Assembly (NCBI GenBank): GCA_030748635.1
Contig: JASMLP010000112.1
Span: 1-64,000, forward strand
Direction: 5' to 3'
Source: Planctomycetota bacterium
GTDB taxonomy: Bacteria > Planctomycetota > JACQVV01 > JASMLP01
DNA: 64,000 nucleotides
The position numbers and the translations under genes are program-made. Within the stretch, counting starts at the first letter, position 1; the number at the start of each line of letters is the position of its first letter. Shown piece by piece: positions 9,870 to 18,535 of the stretch. The notes beneath the pieces were generated by a model. The model worked only from the letters and a program-made list of their open reading frames with translations. It was not told the origin of the DNA and ran no database searches.

Positions 9870-10568
9870 ATGAAACGACGAATCATCGTCATCGGACTGG
9901 GAACATTGGGAAAAGAAGTGGCCTTGTTCCTAGCCAACAACGGAGCCGAAGTCTTGGCGATCGACAAGCAAGAAGAAGAAGTGACACGGATCGCCAAGGA
10001 AGTGAGCCAAGTGGCCATCGTGGACGGAACCGACATGAAAACTCTTCGCTCCCTCAACGCCCAGGAGTACGACGGCGCGGTGGTCGCCATCGGAGATAAC
10101 ATCCAGTCGAGCATCATGACGACCCTGGTCCTGAAGGACCATTTACGCATTCCTGAGGTTTTTGCCCGAGCTGTCAACGAAGATCACGGACAGATCCTGG
10201 ACAAGGTCGGAGCGGACACGGTTTTCCACGTCGAACGCGAAATGGGCCGTCGGGTCGGTTCAAGTATCCTTCGCCCCCACTTTCGAGACTATTTTGGTGT
10301 GTCCGGTGATCTTGCAGTCATCGAAATCAACGCGGAAGAATCCATGATCGGCAAAACTATGGCCGAGCTGGACTTCAAGAACCGATACAAAGCGTACTGC
10401 CTCGCCCTTCGCCGTGGCCGGGCCGGAGAAAAAGAGGAACTCGGTGGCCTAAAAACCCAGGAAACCGGTCGCGATCGGGTCGTGAATATGCCCGAAGCGG
10501 ATACTCGCATCCAAGCGGACGATGTCCTGGTTCTGATCGGCATGGATCGCGATCTCCAAAGCCTCTGA
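9870..10568 (+). CDS. ktrA: KtrA/TrkA regulatory subunit with RCK_N and RCK_C domains
   Basis: Cytoplasmic gating ring of the K+ transporter. 232 aa: RCK_N (about 3 to 120) opens with the nucleotide-binding GLGTLG and has the acidic residue at the end of beta-2 (VLAIDKQ) that holds the ribose; RCK_C (about 145 to 230) follows. In Firmicutes RCK_C binds c-di-AMP, and the window also encodes a diadenylate cyclase-like protein at 62075-63052. There is an insertion in RCK_C (GRAGEKEELGGLKTQETGRD). The stop TGA overlaps the ATG of the proline dehydrogenase gene. A Shine-Dalgarno AGGAG lies about 14 bases upstream. Confidence 0.93.
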   Translation: MKRRIIVIGLGTLGKEVALFLANNGAEVLAIDKQEEEVTRIAKEVSQVAIVDGTDMKTLRSLNAQEYDGAVVAIGDNIQSSIMTTLVLKDHLRIPEVFARAVNEDHGQILDKVGADTVFHVEREMGRRVGSSILRPHFRDYFGVSGDLAVIEINAEESMIGKTMAELDFKNRYKAYCLALRRGRAGEKEELGGLKTQETGRDRVVNMPEADTRIQADDVLVLIGMDRDLQSL

Positions 10569-11488
10569 TGTTTCGTTTTCTCTTTCTTGCCCTCTCCGGA
10601 AGCCGAATAGGCCGGTTTTTGGCTGAACGCATGCCCCTCGCAAGTCGGATTCCTCGCCGTTTCGTAGCCAGCACGGAGTTAGAAGAGACCTTAGATCAGG
10701 TCGAAAGACTCAATCGACTTGGCCTGAAAGCCACTCTGGACCCTCTGGGAGAAAATGTCACCAAGCGGCCTATCGCCGAGCAAGCGATAATCTCTTATTC
10801 ACGGATGCTCGATCGGATTGCCGCCCGAAATCTCGACTGCAACCTCTCGATCAAGATGACCCAGTGCGGACTGGACATCGACCGCGACCTTTGCATGCAG
10901 GGGATTCGTAAGACACTCGATTGCGCCCAGCGGCACAACAACTTTGTCCGAATCGATATGGAAGGGTCTCCTTACACTCAGACCACTCTCGATGCGTTCT
11001 GGGAATTGCGACAAGAGTACGACAACGTGGGGTGTGTCATCCAATCCTATCTCTTCCGTAGCACCGAAGACATTCAAAGGATCTGTGAGTCAGGTGTCGC
11101 TGTCCGCCTGTGCAAAGGAGCCTACCAGGAACCTCCAGAAATCGCCTTTCCGGAAAAAGAGCGGGTCGATGACCACTACAAACAGCTCACCGAACACCTC
11201 CTGCGACCTCTATCGCTTCAAAATGGCACCTACCCCGCGTTCGCGACTCACGATCTCGATATGATCCAGCACGTACGAGATCTCACCCAGGATATAGACC
11301 CCAAAACATTCGAATTTCAGATGCTCTACGGAATCCGCAGGGCGTTGCAAGTCGAACTGGCCCAGATGGGATTCCAGGTTCGAATCTACGTCCCGTTCGG
11401 CCCGGAATGGTACCCGTACTTCATGCGACGATTGGCCGAACGCCCCGCCAATGCGTGGTTTATCTTCAAAAGCCTATTCACCAAGTAA
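10568..11488 (+). CDS. proline dehydrogenase (FAD-dependent)
   Basis: 306 aa, the short monofunctional form. Oxidises proline to P5C, passing electrons through FAD to the membrane quinone pool. Family motifs visible: KATLDPLGENV near the N-terminus, NLSIKMTQCGLD, RIDMEGSPYT, VIQSYLFRS, VRLCKGAYQEP and the substrate-binding helix YFMRRLAERPAN near the C-terminus, where the two Arg bind the proline carboxylate. The P5C dehydrogenase is not in the window. Its position directly behind ktrBA suggests a shared osmotic theme (K+ and proline as solutes), which is inference from context only. Confidence 0.92.
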   Translation: MFRFLFLALSGSRIGRFLAERMPLASRIPRRFVASTELEETLDQVERLNRLGLKATLDPLGENVTKRPIAEQAIISYSRMLDRIAARNLDCNLSIKMTQCGLDIDRDLCMQGIRKTLDCAQRHNNFVRIDMEGSPYTQTTLDAFWELRQEYDNVGCVIQSYLFRSTEDIQRICESGVAVRLCKGAYQEPPEIAFPEKERVDDHYKQLTEHLLRPLSLQNGTYPAFATHDLDMIQHVRDLTQDIDPKTFEFQMLYGIRRALQVELAQMGFQVRIYVPFGPEWYPYFMRRLAERPANAWFIFKSLFTK

Positions 11489-11524
11489 CCGAATCCCGGC
11501 CGCCCCTTAGCACTTCGCTCGCCC

Positions 11525-11545
11525 CCCTCGTCGATCTAACGAGGG
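11525..11545. terminator. stem-loop between convergent proline dehydrogenase and kinase genes
   Basis: CCCTCGT, 7-base loop, ACGAGGG. The stop codon of the minus-strand kinase gene (11536) is in the loop. No T-tract on either side. Confidence 0.4.
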
Positions 11546-12597
11546 TAGGGGTCGACTCCCTCCAGCAGCTTCCGTCGCATCGCCTCCAGAAACGCTCGGT
11601 GCAACGGATACCGCTGCAGATGCGCTCCACACACTGGGCAATGATCCCCCAGCGCCACCTGGTCGTATCCGCAAGCCTTGCAGGTCGGCCCCAACTCTGT
11701 TCCGCAGTGCATGCAGAAAAAATCTCCCACAGAAATGGCCAGACAACACTCGGGACACACCCCCAAAGGACGTCCCGGAACGGAAGGAACCATCTCTTCC
11801 CCGGGCTGCGCGAGTTCACGACCCAACTCCTGAATCGATCCGTGTCGAGCATCGACCCGAGGGTCGGTTGCCCTCCGGAGAATTCTCGACAGAGGAGAAG
11901 TCAATTCATGGAATCGCTCACGGCGTGGTGAAGGTCCCAGCGCCAAGGCGGCCAGGGTCATTCCGACACCAAAAACATCCACTCGCCCATCCAGCACAAC
12001 CCCGCGTTGCTCCAATTCCGGAGCGGCATAACCCGGAGTTCCGATAGAAACTCCAGAACGACGGCAGATCCCGGTCACCCCGGCGAGACCCAAGTCGGCG
12101 ATTTTGACCCGACCCGATTCATTCACCAACACATTGGCCGGCTGGATGTCTCGATGCAAAATCCCCTGTTCATGAGCGTGGGCCAGAGCGTGGGTCAATT
12201 GAACCCCAATACTCCGAATGGACTGGGCTTTTAGAGGGCCCCGGTCCAGATAAACAGAGAGATCCACACCCTCCACCCGCTCCAGCACGAGTACCAACCC
12301 GGACCTCTCCAGAAGAACATCATAAATACGAATAATCCCCTCATGGTTCAGCTTGGCCGCGAACCGAGCCTCACGCAAAATCCGGGAATCTTGACAGAAT
12401 TCGGCTCGAATCCTCTTGATGGCCACTCGTCGGCCCAACCAGCGATCGTATGCCTCACGAACTTCACCGCACCCCCCACGCCCAAGAACAGCCCCCATCC
12501 GGAAGCGAGGTTTTTTCTGATCCCGAATGGAATGCTCCGATTCACGCTCCCACTCCGCAGCATCCAGATTTCGACTATGAATCAGATCCCGATTCAT
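11536..12597 (-). CDS. Ser/Thr protein kinase with C-terminal double zinc ribbon, variant catalytic loop
   Basis: 353 aa, cytoplasmic (no membrane segment). Kinase domain about 33 to 260: glycine loop GRGGCGEV, lysine in VAIK (61), catalytic loop HRDIQPANV (148-156) and ADLG (167-170). The loop has Gln where nearly all kinases have Lys two after the catalytic Asp, and DLG in place of DFG, so activity may be low or altered. C-terminally there are two C-x2-C...C-x2-C zinc ribbons (CPEC/CMHC and CKAC/CPVC, about 275 to 320). It is the last gene of the sigma - anti-sigma - FlhF-like - kinase operon; its ATG overlaps the stop of the GTPase gene by one base. Confidence 0.85.
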   Translation of the reverse strand: MNRDLIHSRNLDAAEWERESEHSIRDQKKPRFRMGAVLGRGGCGEVREAYDRWLGRRVAIKRIRAEFCQDSRILREARFAAKLNHEGIIRIYDVLLERSGLVLVLERVEGVDLSVYLDRGPLKAQSIRSIGVQLTHALAHAHEQGILHRDIQPANVLVNESGRVKIADLGLAGVTGICRRSGVSIGTPGYAAPELEQRGVVLDGRVDVFGVGMTLAALALGPSPRRERFHELTSPLSRILRRATDPRVDARHGSIQELGRELAQPGEEMVPSVPGRPLGVCPECCLAISVGDFFCMHCGTELGPTCKACGYDQVALGDHCPVCGAHLQRYPLHRAFLEAMRRKLLEGVDPYPR

Positions 12598-13778
12598 CAG
12601 CTCAAATCCCGATCGTACCCGCCCACAGCGCGCAAAACCCGTCCGACCGATTCGTGTGTCGCCAGAACAATGTCTTCAGGTACGTTCTGACCGAATGAGA
12701 GATACGAAAGCCCCCCACCAAAAAGCCGAACACTCTCCACCAACCCCCATCCAGTGACCGACTCGTCGATCTTGGTGATGACCAACTTCCGAGGCCCCAG
12801 GGGACGAAATCGTTCGAAGATCGGTTCCATGGAAGCCAGGCGTGTCGTCGCAGAAAGCACTAAAAAGGATTCGCTTCCCTCCAATCGCCCGAGAGTACTC
12901 GCCGTCCAGTTGGAATCATCGGCATCCCCCTCCGAAAGCCCGGGCGTATCCACCAGGAGATATTCACGAGAAGAATATTCACGAATCTTCTCCGACAACT
13001 CCTCCTCATTCCTCACTGTGGAGCAAGGAACTCCCAGCATCTCAGCATAGGCGCGAAGCTGTTCCGCGGCCGCCACGCGACGGGTATCGATGGACAGCAG
13101 AGCAAGATCCGCTCCATGGCGCAATCTGAGATGACTTGCAATCTTTGCCACCGTAGTGGTCTTGCCCATTCCGGGAGGACCCAAAAAAACAAATCGGCGC
13201 GATCCCCTTACACCCGGCTCGACCCCAGGCGCGAACCGAATTCCTCGAACAAGAGTATCGATGAGGGGACCAAGAAGCTCTTCTTTGGACGGATCCCGTC
13301 GCCCGCCCCAACCCCGCTGAAATTCGGTAATCAACTCCGCGGCCCGATCGGTAGGTATACCCAGTTCGACAATCCGTCGATACCAGTGGTAGAACCCCTC
13401 GGGCAGACGTCCCAGATGATGCTCTTTCCGGTGTCGCATCAAATCGACCGTCAAGCCCTTGAGAGAATCGATCTCTTCTCGGATTCGACGTTTCTCCTTC
13501 TGATCCGCAACAGACTCCAATGGCCGTGCCGGTTCCGGATCCGGAGGAGAAACGGGGGCGGAGTCGCCGGAAGGTGCCAGCCTGGATGTTCCTGGAGAAG
13601 CCAGCAGTTCGACAATTAACGGCGAGAAGCCGATCCATTGGAGCCAACGAGATCTCCGAATACGACGTGTTCCCAGAATCACAGCGGTGGGTCCCAGATC
13701 TTGTTTGAGGGCGGCCAGGGCTTCCTCCAAACTCGTCCCCCGGTATCTTTTTGAGTATTCAGGATCCTTGCTTGCCAT
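12597..13778 (-). CDS. FlhF-like SRP-family GTPase
   Basis: 393 aa from the ATG at 13778; an earlier start at 13835 would add 19 residues of no recognised homology. The N-terminus (GTSLEEALAALKQDLGP followed by TAVILGTRR) is the FlhF B-domain signature. The NG domain carries Walker A FLGPPGMGKTTTVAKIA, LLSIDTRRVAAAEQLRAYA, the G3 motif VDTPG and the G4 element ITKIDE. FlhF normally places the flagellum at the pole; no flagellar gene is in this window, and the operon partners are a sigma factor, its anti-sigma and a kinase. It could instead position the Tad-type machine encoded 30 kb away, or flagellar genes may lie elsewhere. Confidence 0.83.
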   Translation of the reverse strand: MASKDPEYSKRYRGTSLEEALAALKQDLGPTAVILGTRRIRRSRWLQWIGFSPLIVELLASPGTSRLAPSGDSAPVSPPDPEPARPLESVADQKEKRRIREEIDSLKGLTVDLMRHRKEHHLGRLPEGFYHWYRRIVELGIPTDRAAELITEFQRGWGGRRDPSKEELLGPLIDTLVRGIRFAPGVEPGVRGSRRFVFLGPPGMGKTTTVAKIASHLRLRHGADLALLSIDTRRVAAAEQLRAYAEMLGVPCSTVRNEEELSEKIREYSSREYLLVDTPGLSEGDADDSNWTASTLGRLEGSESFLVLSATTRLASMEPIFERFRPLGPRKLVITKIDESVTGWGLVESVRLFGGGLSYLSFGQNVPEDIVLATHESVGRVLRAVGGYDRDLS

Positions 13779-13842
13779 CGTGAGCTCTACGGATGCTTTC
13801 TGGCAACGACCCGATCGAGAGGGCCTCTCATCCATACCGACA

Positions 13843-15483
13843 TCATCGCCCTTCCCCCGAATGTCGCTTCATCACCACCTTGCGAACATGTTCAGCCACC
13901 GGCCCTTCCGGATCTCTGGAAAAAATCCCTTGCCAGTGAATTTTCAATTCATCAGGAGATTTTCCTCGAAGCTCCAGATGCAACGCCAATGCGAACTGCA
14001 AAAGGGACGGAAGTTCTTGCGCCCAATTCTCCTGTGAAGCATCGATCTCCCCCAGCGCTTTCAGATGCTCTTGCCATCCCGGTTGATCGAGTGTCGCCAG
14101 GCGGCAGGCCTGCTCGATACGCGCCAGCAAAGACCCCATCCCAGCCCCCGTCCGAACCGCTTGATCCAAAACCGACAAGGAAGTGGCTGATCTTCCACTC
14201 CGAGCCAGAGCCCATCCCTGGAGATAGAGCATCCATGCAAACCCTTTGGGATCTTGCTCGAGTGCCGACCGGCAATGAACGCGAGCCCGAGCCAGGACAT
14301 CCGAAGCCTCGGCATACCTCCCCGCAGCGAGTTGATGCTGCACCAATCGCAACCAATCCAGAGGATCCACCGAGTGAGCGACTTTTACCTCCTGAATTCC
14401 GATCTTGAGGTCTTCTCCCTCGATAACAGCAATTCTCGACCTGAGCCAGGATGCGATATCCCGCCGTTCGGGAAATGCTTCGAGAAATTCCCGAGACGCT
14501 CGCCTGGCCTCTCCGTAACGCCTCAGCGCGGCCAAAGTCCTCGCTCGCAACAATGCGGCAGATGATCGAGTGGCTCGACTGTTACGCCCTTCGACCAAAC
14601 GCGTCAATTCATCTAACGCTTCCGGATACTGTCCTCGCAAAAAACTTGCGGAAGCGGCTCGCAAAGACTCTGACGGCAAAGCCCCCTCCTCCGACCCTGG
14701 CTGTTGAGCATGAGCTGTGGGCCAGGACCAATCGATTCGGCGAGAAAACTTGGGTACTGACTGAGCACTCTTCTCTCTTCCGGTCAGCTTGAGGAGAAAG
14801 GCGACATCCTCTCGGATATTCGCATAGCGCTCTGGAGAGCAGCGCCCCATCAAGCTCTGCACAAGAGAAAGACTCGCGATAGCCACCACCTGTTGCGGAT
14901 CGATCGGCACCCCGTCACGAGGACGTAAGATGCGCAAAATAGCCGCCTCCTCGGAGGACAGAACCAGAAACCTTCCCTCTTCCAAGTAGGCTCCTTCTTC
15001 CGGAGCGATGAGTCCGCCCAACGCAACCGGCAACTTGGAAAAGTCCGGACTCTTTTCAGTCGCCGTCTGCTCCAGAAACCAGAAGATGAGAATACAGGCG
15101 GAAGCCACCACGATCCATCGGACCAACCACCCTTTCAGTCGACGCTGACGCATGCGTTCCACATCAGCGGGAACCCCATAAATCTTCTTCAGGCTCTCGG
15201 AAGAATCTTCCTCGATCCCCTCGGTTTCCATCCGAGAGGGAACCACCATCAGATGCCCGGGACGCCTTCCGTCTCGACGCCTTTGAAACCGTTCAAGAAA
15301 ACCTGATTCCGGCTCGGGGCAGGGATTCTGATCGAGGATTCTGTCCATTTTGCGTAAGCGATTCGCTTCGTTCCGACAGCGCTGACATTGACCCAGGTGA
15401 ATGTCGATCAACTGAGCCACCTCATCCACGACCTCGCCGTGCAGAAAGGCTTCGAGATTGCGCAAAATTTTCAAGCACATCAT
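13843..15483 (-). CDS. membrane anti-sigma factor with TPR-like C-terminal region
   Basis: 546 aa. Residues 1-45 hold an anti-sigma zinc site (HLGQCQRC, H-x3-C-x2-C). A linker of about 70 residues leads to one transmembrane helix (about 120 to 140, WIVVASACILIFWF). Outside the membrane is a short domain (about 150 to 250, with IAPEEGAYLEEG) and then a helical repeat region (from about 275) of TPR type, for example FLRGQYPEALDELTRLVEG. The gene overlaps the ECF sigma gene by 4 bp (ATGA), the usual arrangement for a sigma/anti-sigma pair. The large external TPR part is more than most anti-sigma factors carry and suggests that a protein or envelope signal is sensed. Confidence 0.8.
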   Translation of the reverse strand: MMCLKILRNLEAFLHGEVVDEVAQLIDIHLGQCQRCRNEANRLRKMDRILDQNPCPEPESGFLERFQRRRDGRRPGHLMVVPSRMETEGIEEDSSESLKKIYGVPADVERMRQRRLKGWLVRWIVVASACILIFWFLEQTATEKSPDFSKLPVALGGLIAPEEGAYLEEGRFLVLSSEEAAILRILRPRDGVPIDPQQVVAIASLSLVQSLMGRCSPERYANIREDVAFLLKLTGREKSAQSVPKFSRRIDWSWPTAHAQQPGSEEGALPSESLRAASASFLRGQYPEALDELTRLVEGRNSRATRSSAALLRARTLAALRRYGEARRASREFLEAFPERRDIASWLRSRIAVIEGEDLKIGIQEVKVAHSVDPLDWLRLVQHQLAAGRYAEASDVLARARVHCRSALEQDPKGFAWMLYLQGWALARSGRSATSLSVLDQAVRTGAGMGSLLARIEQACRLATLDQPGWQEHLKALGEIDASQENWAQELPSLLQFALALHLELRGKSPDELKIHWQGIFSRDPEGPVAEHVRKVVMKRHSGEGR

Positions 15484-16076
15484 AATCCGCGACTCTCCAT
15501 ATCTCGCAATCTCTTGATGAGTTCTCGCTTAGCGCGAAATACCCAGGACTTGATCGTCCCTCTCGGTCTGCGAAGGATCTCGCTGATTTCCTTGTAACTC
15601 AACCCCTGATAATGCCCCAGGATCAGAGCCATTTTCAAATTGTCTCCAAGTCCTTCCATGGCTTGCCGAACCCGTTTCCCCTCTTCATTCAAACTGGCAA
15701 TCTCTACGGGTCCGGGCTGGCTACCCGACTGCCCCGCATCGACAAGTTCTTCCAACTCGCCTCGAAACGACATACGCGATTCTCTCCTTCGACGCTGCAT
15801 TTCGTTGCGAGCCAGATTCTTCGCAATCGTATAGAGCCAGGTCGAAAATCGATACCTGGGGTTGTAGCTTCCTGCCGCTCGATAAGCTCGCAAAAACGTC
15901 TCCTGAGCCAGATCCTCAGCCCGCTCGTGAACCACGAGCATTCGATAGAGAAACTGGTATATCGGCCGGTAATACTTGAGAACCAGCTGATCGAAGGCCT
16001 CTCGATCACCTGCGAGATGTTGACGGATCAGCGTCCGGTCCGTTTCCTGCAGCATTGGGACGGCGATTCCGTTCAT
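15480..16076 (-). CDS. ECF-type RNA polymerase sigma factor
   Basis: 198 aa with region 2 (about 25 to 95: DREAFDQLVLKYYRPIYQFL and AEDLAQETFLRAYRA) and region 4 (about 135 to 190: LGHYQGLSYKEISEIL followed by GTIKSWVFRAKREL). It is RpoE-like and would direct polymerase to stress or envelope promoters. The next gene, overlapping by 4 bp, is its likely anti-sigma factor. A TATAAC -10 hexamer at 16085-16090 lies 8 bases before the ATG, so transcription should start almost at the initiation codon. Confidence 0.93.
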   Translation of the reverse strand: MNGIAVPMLQETDRTLIRQHLAGDREAFDQLVLKYYRPIYQFLYRMLVVHERAEDLAQETFLRAYRAAGSYNPRYRFSTWLYTIAKNLARNEMQRRRRESRMSFRGELEELVDAGQSGSQPGPVEIASLNEEGKRVRQAMEGLGDNLKMALILGHYQGLSYKEISEILRRPRGTIKSWVFRAKRELIKRLRDMESRGL

Positions 16077-16084
16077 TTCAAAGG

Positions 16085-16090
16085 GTTATA
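16085..16090 (-). promoter_or_regulatory. -10 hexamer next to the ECF sigma start codon
   Basis: TATAAC on the minus strand; the predicted transcription start is about 2 bases before the ATG at 16076. No good -35 is seen, as might be expected of a promoter read by an alternative sigma factor or an activator. Confidence 0.4.
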
Positions 16091-16151
16091 CAAACAAACC
16101 ACCCACCAGGTTGCACAAACTGGTCTCGAGACTCCAAAAAGTCTTTTCAAA

Positions 16152-16718
16152 TCAGCCCGTCGAAACCCGACCGAGAAACTCCCCGCTTTCCGTACTGACC
16201 TTGACGCGATCCCCTTCAGAGATATGAAAAGGGACCTTGATCTCCAGGCCAGTTTCCACCTTCGCGGGTTTGAAAACATTAGAAACCGTATCTCCTTTGA
16301 CTCCTGGCTCGGTTTCGGTCACCAGCAATTCAACAGCCGAGGGAAGTTCCACTGCGACCGGAGTCTCTCCTGAAAACTTGACTTTGAGATCCTGTTCGGA
16401 GGTGAGAAAAGGAACCGTCTCTCCCAACTCCTCTTCGGTCAACCAAAACTGCTCGTAGTTTTCGTCGGTGAAAACATGCTGCTCCCCTTCAGGCCAACCG
16501 TATTTGAGATTTTTGGTTTCCAGAAAAACGAAATCGATTGCCGCGCTGGAATTGTATCGACTCCCGACCACACGGCCGGTTTTCAGATTTTTCCGTTTGA
16601 TCTGGAAGTAAGCGGGACCTTTCCCCGGCTTGACGTGATCCATATCGACCACTAGCCAGAGTTCTCCTTCCTCTCGGAAGACATGTCCCTTTTTCAATTC
16701 ATTTACTCTCATCGCCAT
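16152..16718 (-). CDS. efp: translation elongation factor P
   Basis: 188 aa from the ATG at 16718, which has a GAGGAG Shine-Dalgarno about 9 bases upstream; the open frame extends 24 codons further but without homology. EF-P enters ribosomes stalled on polyproline and speeds peptide-bond formation. The KOW-like domain I carries HVKPGKGPAY, where the Lys (about 33) is the residue that is beta-lysylated or otherwise modified; domains II and III follow (GVKGDT; HISEGDRVKVSTESGEF). It lies between a lipoprotein gene and the sigma factor gene on the same strand. A modification gene (epmA) is not seen in the window. Confidence 0.95.
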   Translation of the reverse strand: MAMRVNELKKGHVFREEGELWLVVDMDHVKPGKGPAYFQIKRKNLKTGRVVGSRYNSSAAIDFVFLETKNLKYGWPEGEQHVFTDENYEQFWLTEEELGETVPFLTSEQDLKVKFSGETPVAVELPSAVELLVTETEPGVKGDTVSNVFKPAKVETGLEIKVPFHISEGDRVKVSTESGEFLGRVSTG

Positions 16719-16850
16719 CGTCTGACTCTCCTCATCAATTGGGATGGGGGTCATCATAGCAATCCAAAACATGGAAAGTCGACACGACAATCCTCAGTAT
16801 CCATCTCCGAGTCGACCCGAACCCCGAAGAGCACGATGCCATGAAGAACA

Positions 16851-17564
16851 TTAACCAGAAGGAATCTCGAGAGAAGGCTTGGCGTCCCGCCCAAATCGAA
16901 TCAGTTCCAATCGGACCAGATCGGTAATCATCCTGACAATGCCTTCGAATGGGACCTGCGCCGAGATCCAGACCGTTGTCTCTCCAAAATCTCCCTCATA
17001 AACCACCCGGGTACATTCCAGGGAACCCATCGCGGTTTCCAGCTTTTCAGCCCCTCGTTCAACTTCCTCCCGCTCCTCTTCACCGGAAATTTCATGAATC
17101 TCGATCGACTTCCCCACCGAGCCACTCAGTCCCGCGTAAGCCCGCGTAACCCGTCCCGACTGCTCAACGTAAAATCGGGTCACCACATACCGCCCCTCCC
17201 CCCAGGGGATACGCCTCTCTACCCAACACCCCCCCTCTTCTTTCCCAATCAATGCCCAGTACGCCGTCTCCGTTCGACCACTTCCGGTGTATGTAGTCCT
17301 GTATTCAACCCAATCTCCCTCGGTTCCTTCAGATGGAAACCGAAAGAAACCGTCCATGCTACGTGGCAGAGATGGAGAATCTTTCCTGACCGGTCGGGGA
17401 ATCGCCTCGGCCCGCAACGGTCCCATCTGCCCCCGATCTCGAGTTCGGTCAGGTACCGATCGAACTTTCGGTTCAGTCGAATTGGTCGAATTGGTCGAGA
17501 CATCGCAGCCCCAACTCAAAGATATCAAAGAAAACCCTAAAATTACCCGCACAAGAAATCGCAA
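16851..17564 (-). CDS. putative lipoprotein of unknown function
   Basis: 237 aa if started at TTG 17564, which has GGAGG 7 bases upstream and yields a clean lipoprotein signal (RFLVRVILGFSLISLSWGC). Starting at the far upstream ATG (17642) would place 26 extra residues before the signal and is less likely. The mature part begins with a Ser/Thr/Asn-rich stretch (STNSTNST), then a domain of beta character with FPSEGTEGDWVEYRTTYTG, AYWALIGKEEGGCWVERR and TTVWISAQVPFEGIVRM. The W-x-E-Y and ISAQVPFEGIV phrases resemble lipid-binding or LolA/DUF-type periplasmic proteins, but I cannot name the family. The 3' end lies 132 bp before efp on the same strand. Confidence 0.65.
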   Translation of the reverse strand: MRFLVRVILGFSLISLSWGCDVSTNSTNSTEPKVRSVPDRTRDRGQMGPLRAEAIPRPVRKDSPSLPRSMDGFFRFPSEGTEGDWVEYRTTYTGSGRTETAYWALIGKEEGGCWVERRIPWGEGRYVVTRFYVEQSGRVTRAYAGLSGSVGKSIEIHEISGEEEREEVERGAEKLETAMGSLECTRVVYEGDFGETTVWISAQVPFEGIVRMITDLVRLELIRFGRDAKPSLEIPSG

Positions 17565-17715
17565 CTTCGAACCTCCACGAGGATGTAAATCATTCAGAGC
17601 GTGCAATATTCTCTCCTCCCAGGACATCCGGCGCAAGAGCACTTCAAGTGAACGGGTAATTGAAGATTTATGGAGAACGACTAGCGAAGAAGTCGGAGTA
17701 TAACGAGATTCCTAC

Positions 17716-17744
17716 TTGACTCCCTTGAGCGCAATGCCCAGTAT
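17716..17744 (+). promoter_or_regulatory. possible promoter of the first prepilin gene
   Basis: TTGACT, 17 bases, CAGTAT. The -35 is good and the -10 weak. It would give a leader of about 65 bases ending in the strong Shine-Dalgarno of the prepilin gene. Confidence 0.4.
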
Positions 17745-17817
17745 GTGTTCTCTTAATAATGACCGTCAGGTCGATATCCTGAATAACCGCTACCTATTGA
17801 AGGGAGGTGATTTCAAC

Positions 17818-18393
17818 ATGCGGAACAGGAAAGGTTTTACTCTGATCGAACTATTGGTCGTCATCGCAATTATTGGCATTCTTGCCGCCATGCTTCTCCC
17901 GGCCTTGACAGCCGTCAAGGAAAAGGCACAACGTGCCAAATGCAAATCCAACCTCAAACAGCTCGGTATCGGCATCGCCAACTATGCCGACTCCTGGGGG
18001 GACAAGTACCCGGATGGACAAGGTGTAGGTTTCCTGGCCAAGCTCTATTCCACGAGCGCAGTCAGCGACAACGGTGTGTTCCTCTGCCCCAGCACGAACC
18101 ACACCGATGAAACCGGTTCCAAGCTCTTCGCAAACGCAGCTTCCGGTGCTGCCGGATCCGTCGGGGATGCCGACGGATGCAGCTATGCTGGCCGCACCAA
18201 CCAAAGCGGAAGTGCCTACGAACTGACCGGCGCGCGCGCCATCAAGAATGCGTCCAAAACCACCGTCGCCGGTGATGAGGACGATGCAAACCACGATGAC
18301 GCCCGGGTGTTCCTTTTCCTCGACGGACACTGTGAGGAAAAGAATACATCCATCGGGAATTTCTCTACCTTCACGGCTCCACTTACGCCGTAA
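17818..18393 (+). CDS. type II/IV prepilin-like protein, H-X9-DG family
   Basis: 191 aa from the ATG at 17818, which follows a perfect AGGGAGGTGAT Shine-Dalgarno; the open frame upstream has no pilin character. N-terminus: RNRKG then [18 protein letters not shown], the class III signal cleaved and methylated by prepilin peptidase at Gly-Phe. The C-terminal part has [14 protein letters not shown], which fits the H-X9-DG pattern of the prepilin-type processing-associated family abundant in Planctomycetes, Lentisphaerae and Verrucomicrobia. A promoter-like site upstream and a strong terminator (18424-18448) make it a monocistronic, probably well expressed gene. The role may be a pseudopilin of a type II secretion system. 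Confidence 0.9.
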   Translation: MRNRKGFTLIELLVVIAIIGILAAMLLPALTAVKEKAQRAKCKSNLKQLGIGIANYADSWGDKYPDGQGVGFLAKLYSTSAVSDNGVFLCPSTNHTDETGSKLFANAASGAAGSVGDADGCSYAGRTNQSGSAYELTGARAIKNASKTTVAGDEDDANHDDARVFLFLDGHCEEKNTSIGNFSTFTAPLTP

Positions 18394-18423
18394 GTTAGTT
18401 TATTCCTAATTCAGTTAGATATC

Positions 18424-18448
18424 GGGCGGTCTTCGGACCGCCCTTTTT
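18424..18448 (+). terminator. strong intrinsic terminator of the first prepilin gene
   Basis: GGGCGGTC, TTCG tetraloop, GACCGCCC, then TTTTT. An 8-bp GC-rich stem with a stable UUCG loop. Confidence 0.92.
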
Positions 18449-18477
18449 CATGCAACGAATTAATTTTCAGGCGCTTG

Positions 18478-18506
18478 TTGAACCTCATCCGTTAGCCTGG
18501 AACAAT
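18478..18506 (+). promoter_or_regulatory. possible promoter of the second prepilin gene
   Basis: TTGAAC, 17 bases, AACAAT, about 29 bases before the ATG at 18536. Confidence 0.35.
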
Positions 18507-18535
18507 GATAGCCCATTAGACCGTTTGGCCCCGTA

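Noticed and set aside
12597..13835. A flagellar gene cluster around the FlhF-like gene
   Set aside because: No flagellin, hook, motor or export gene was found on either side.
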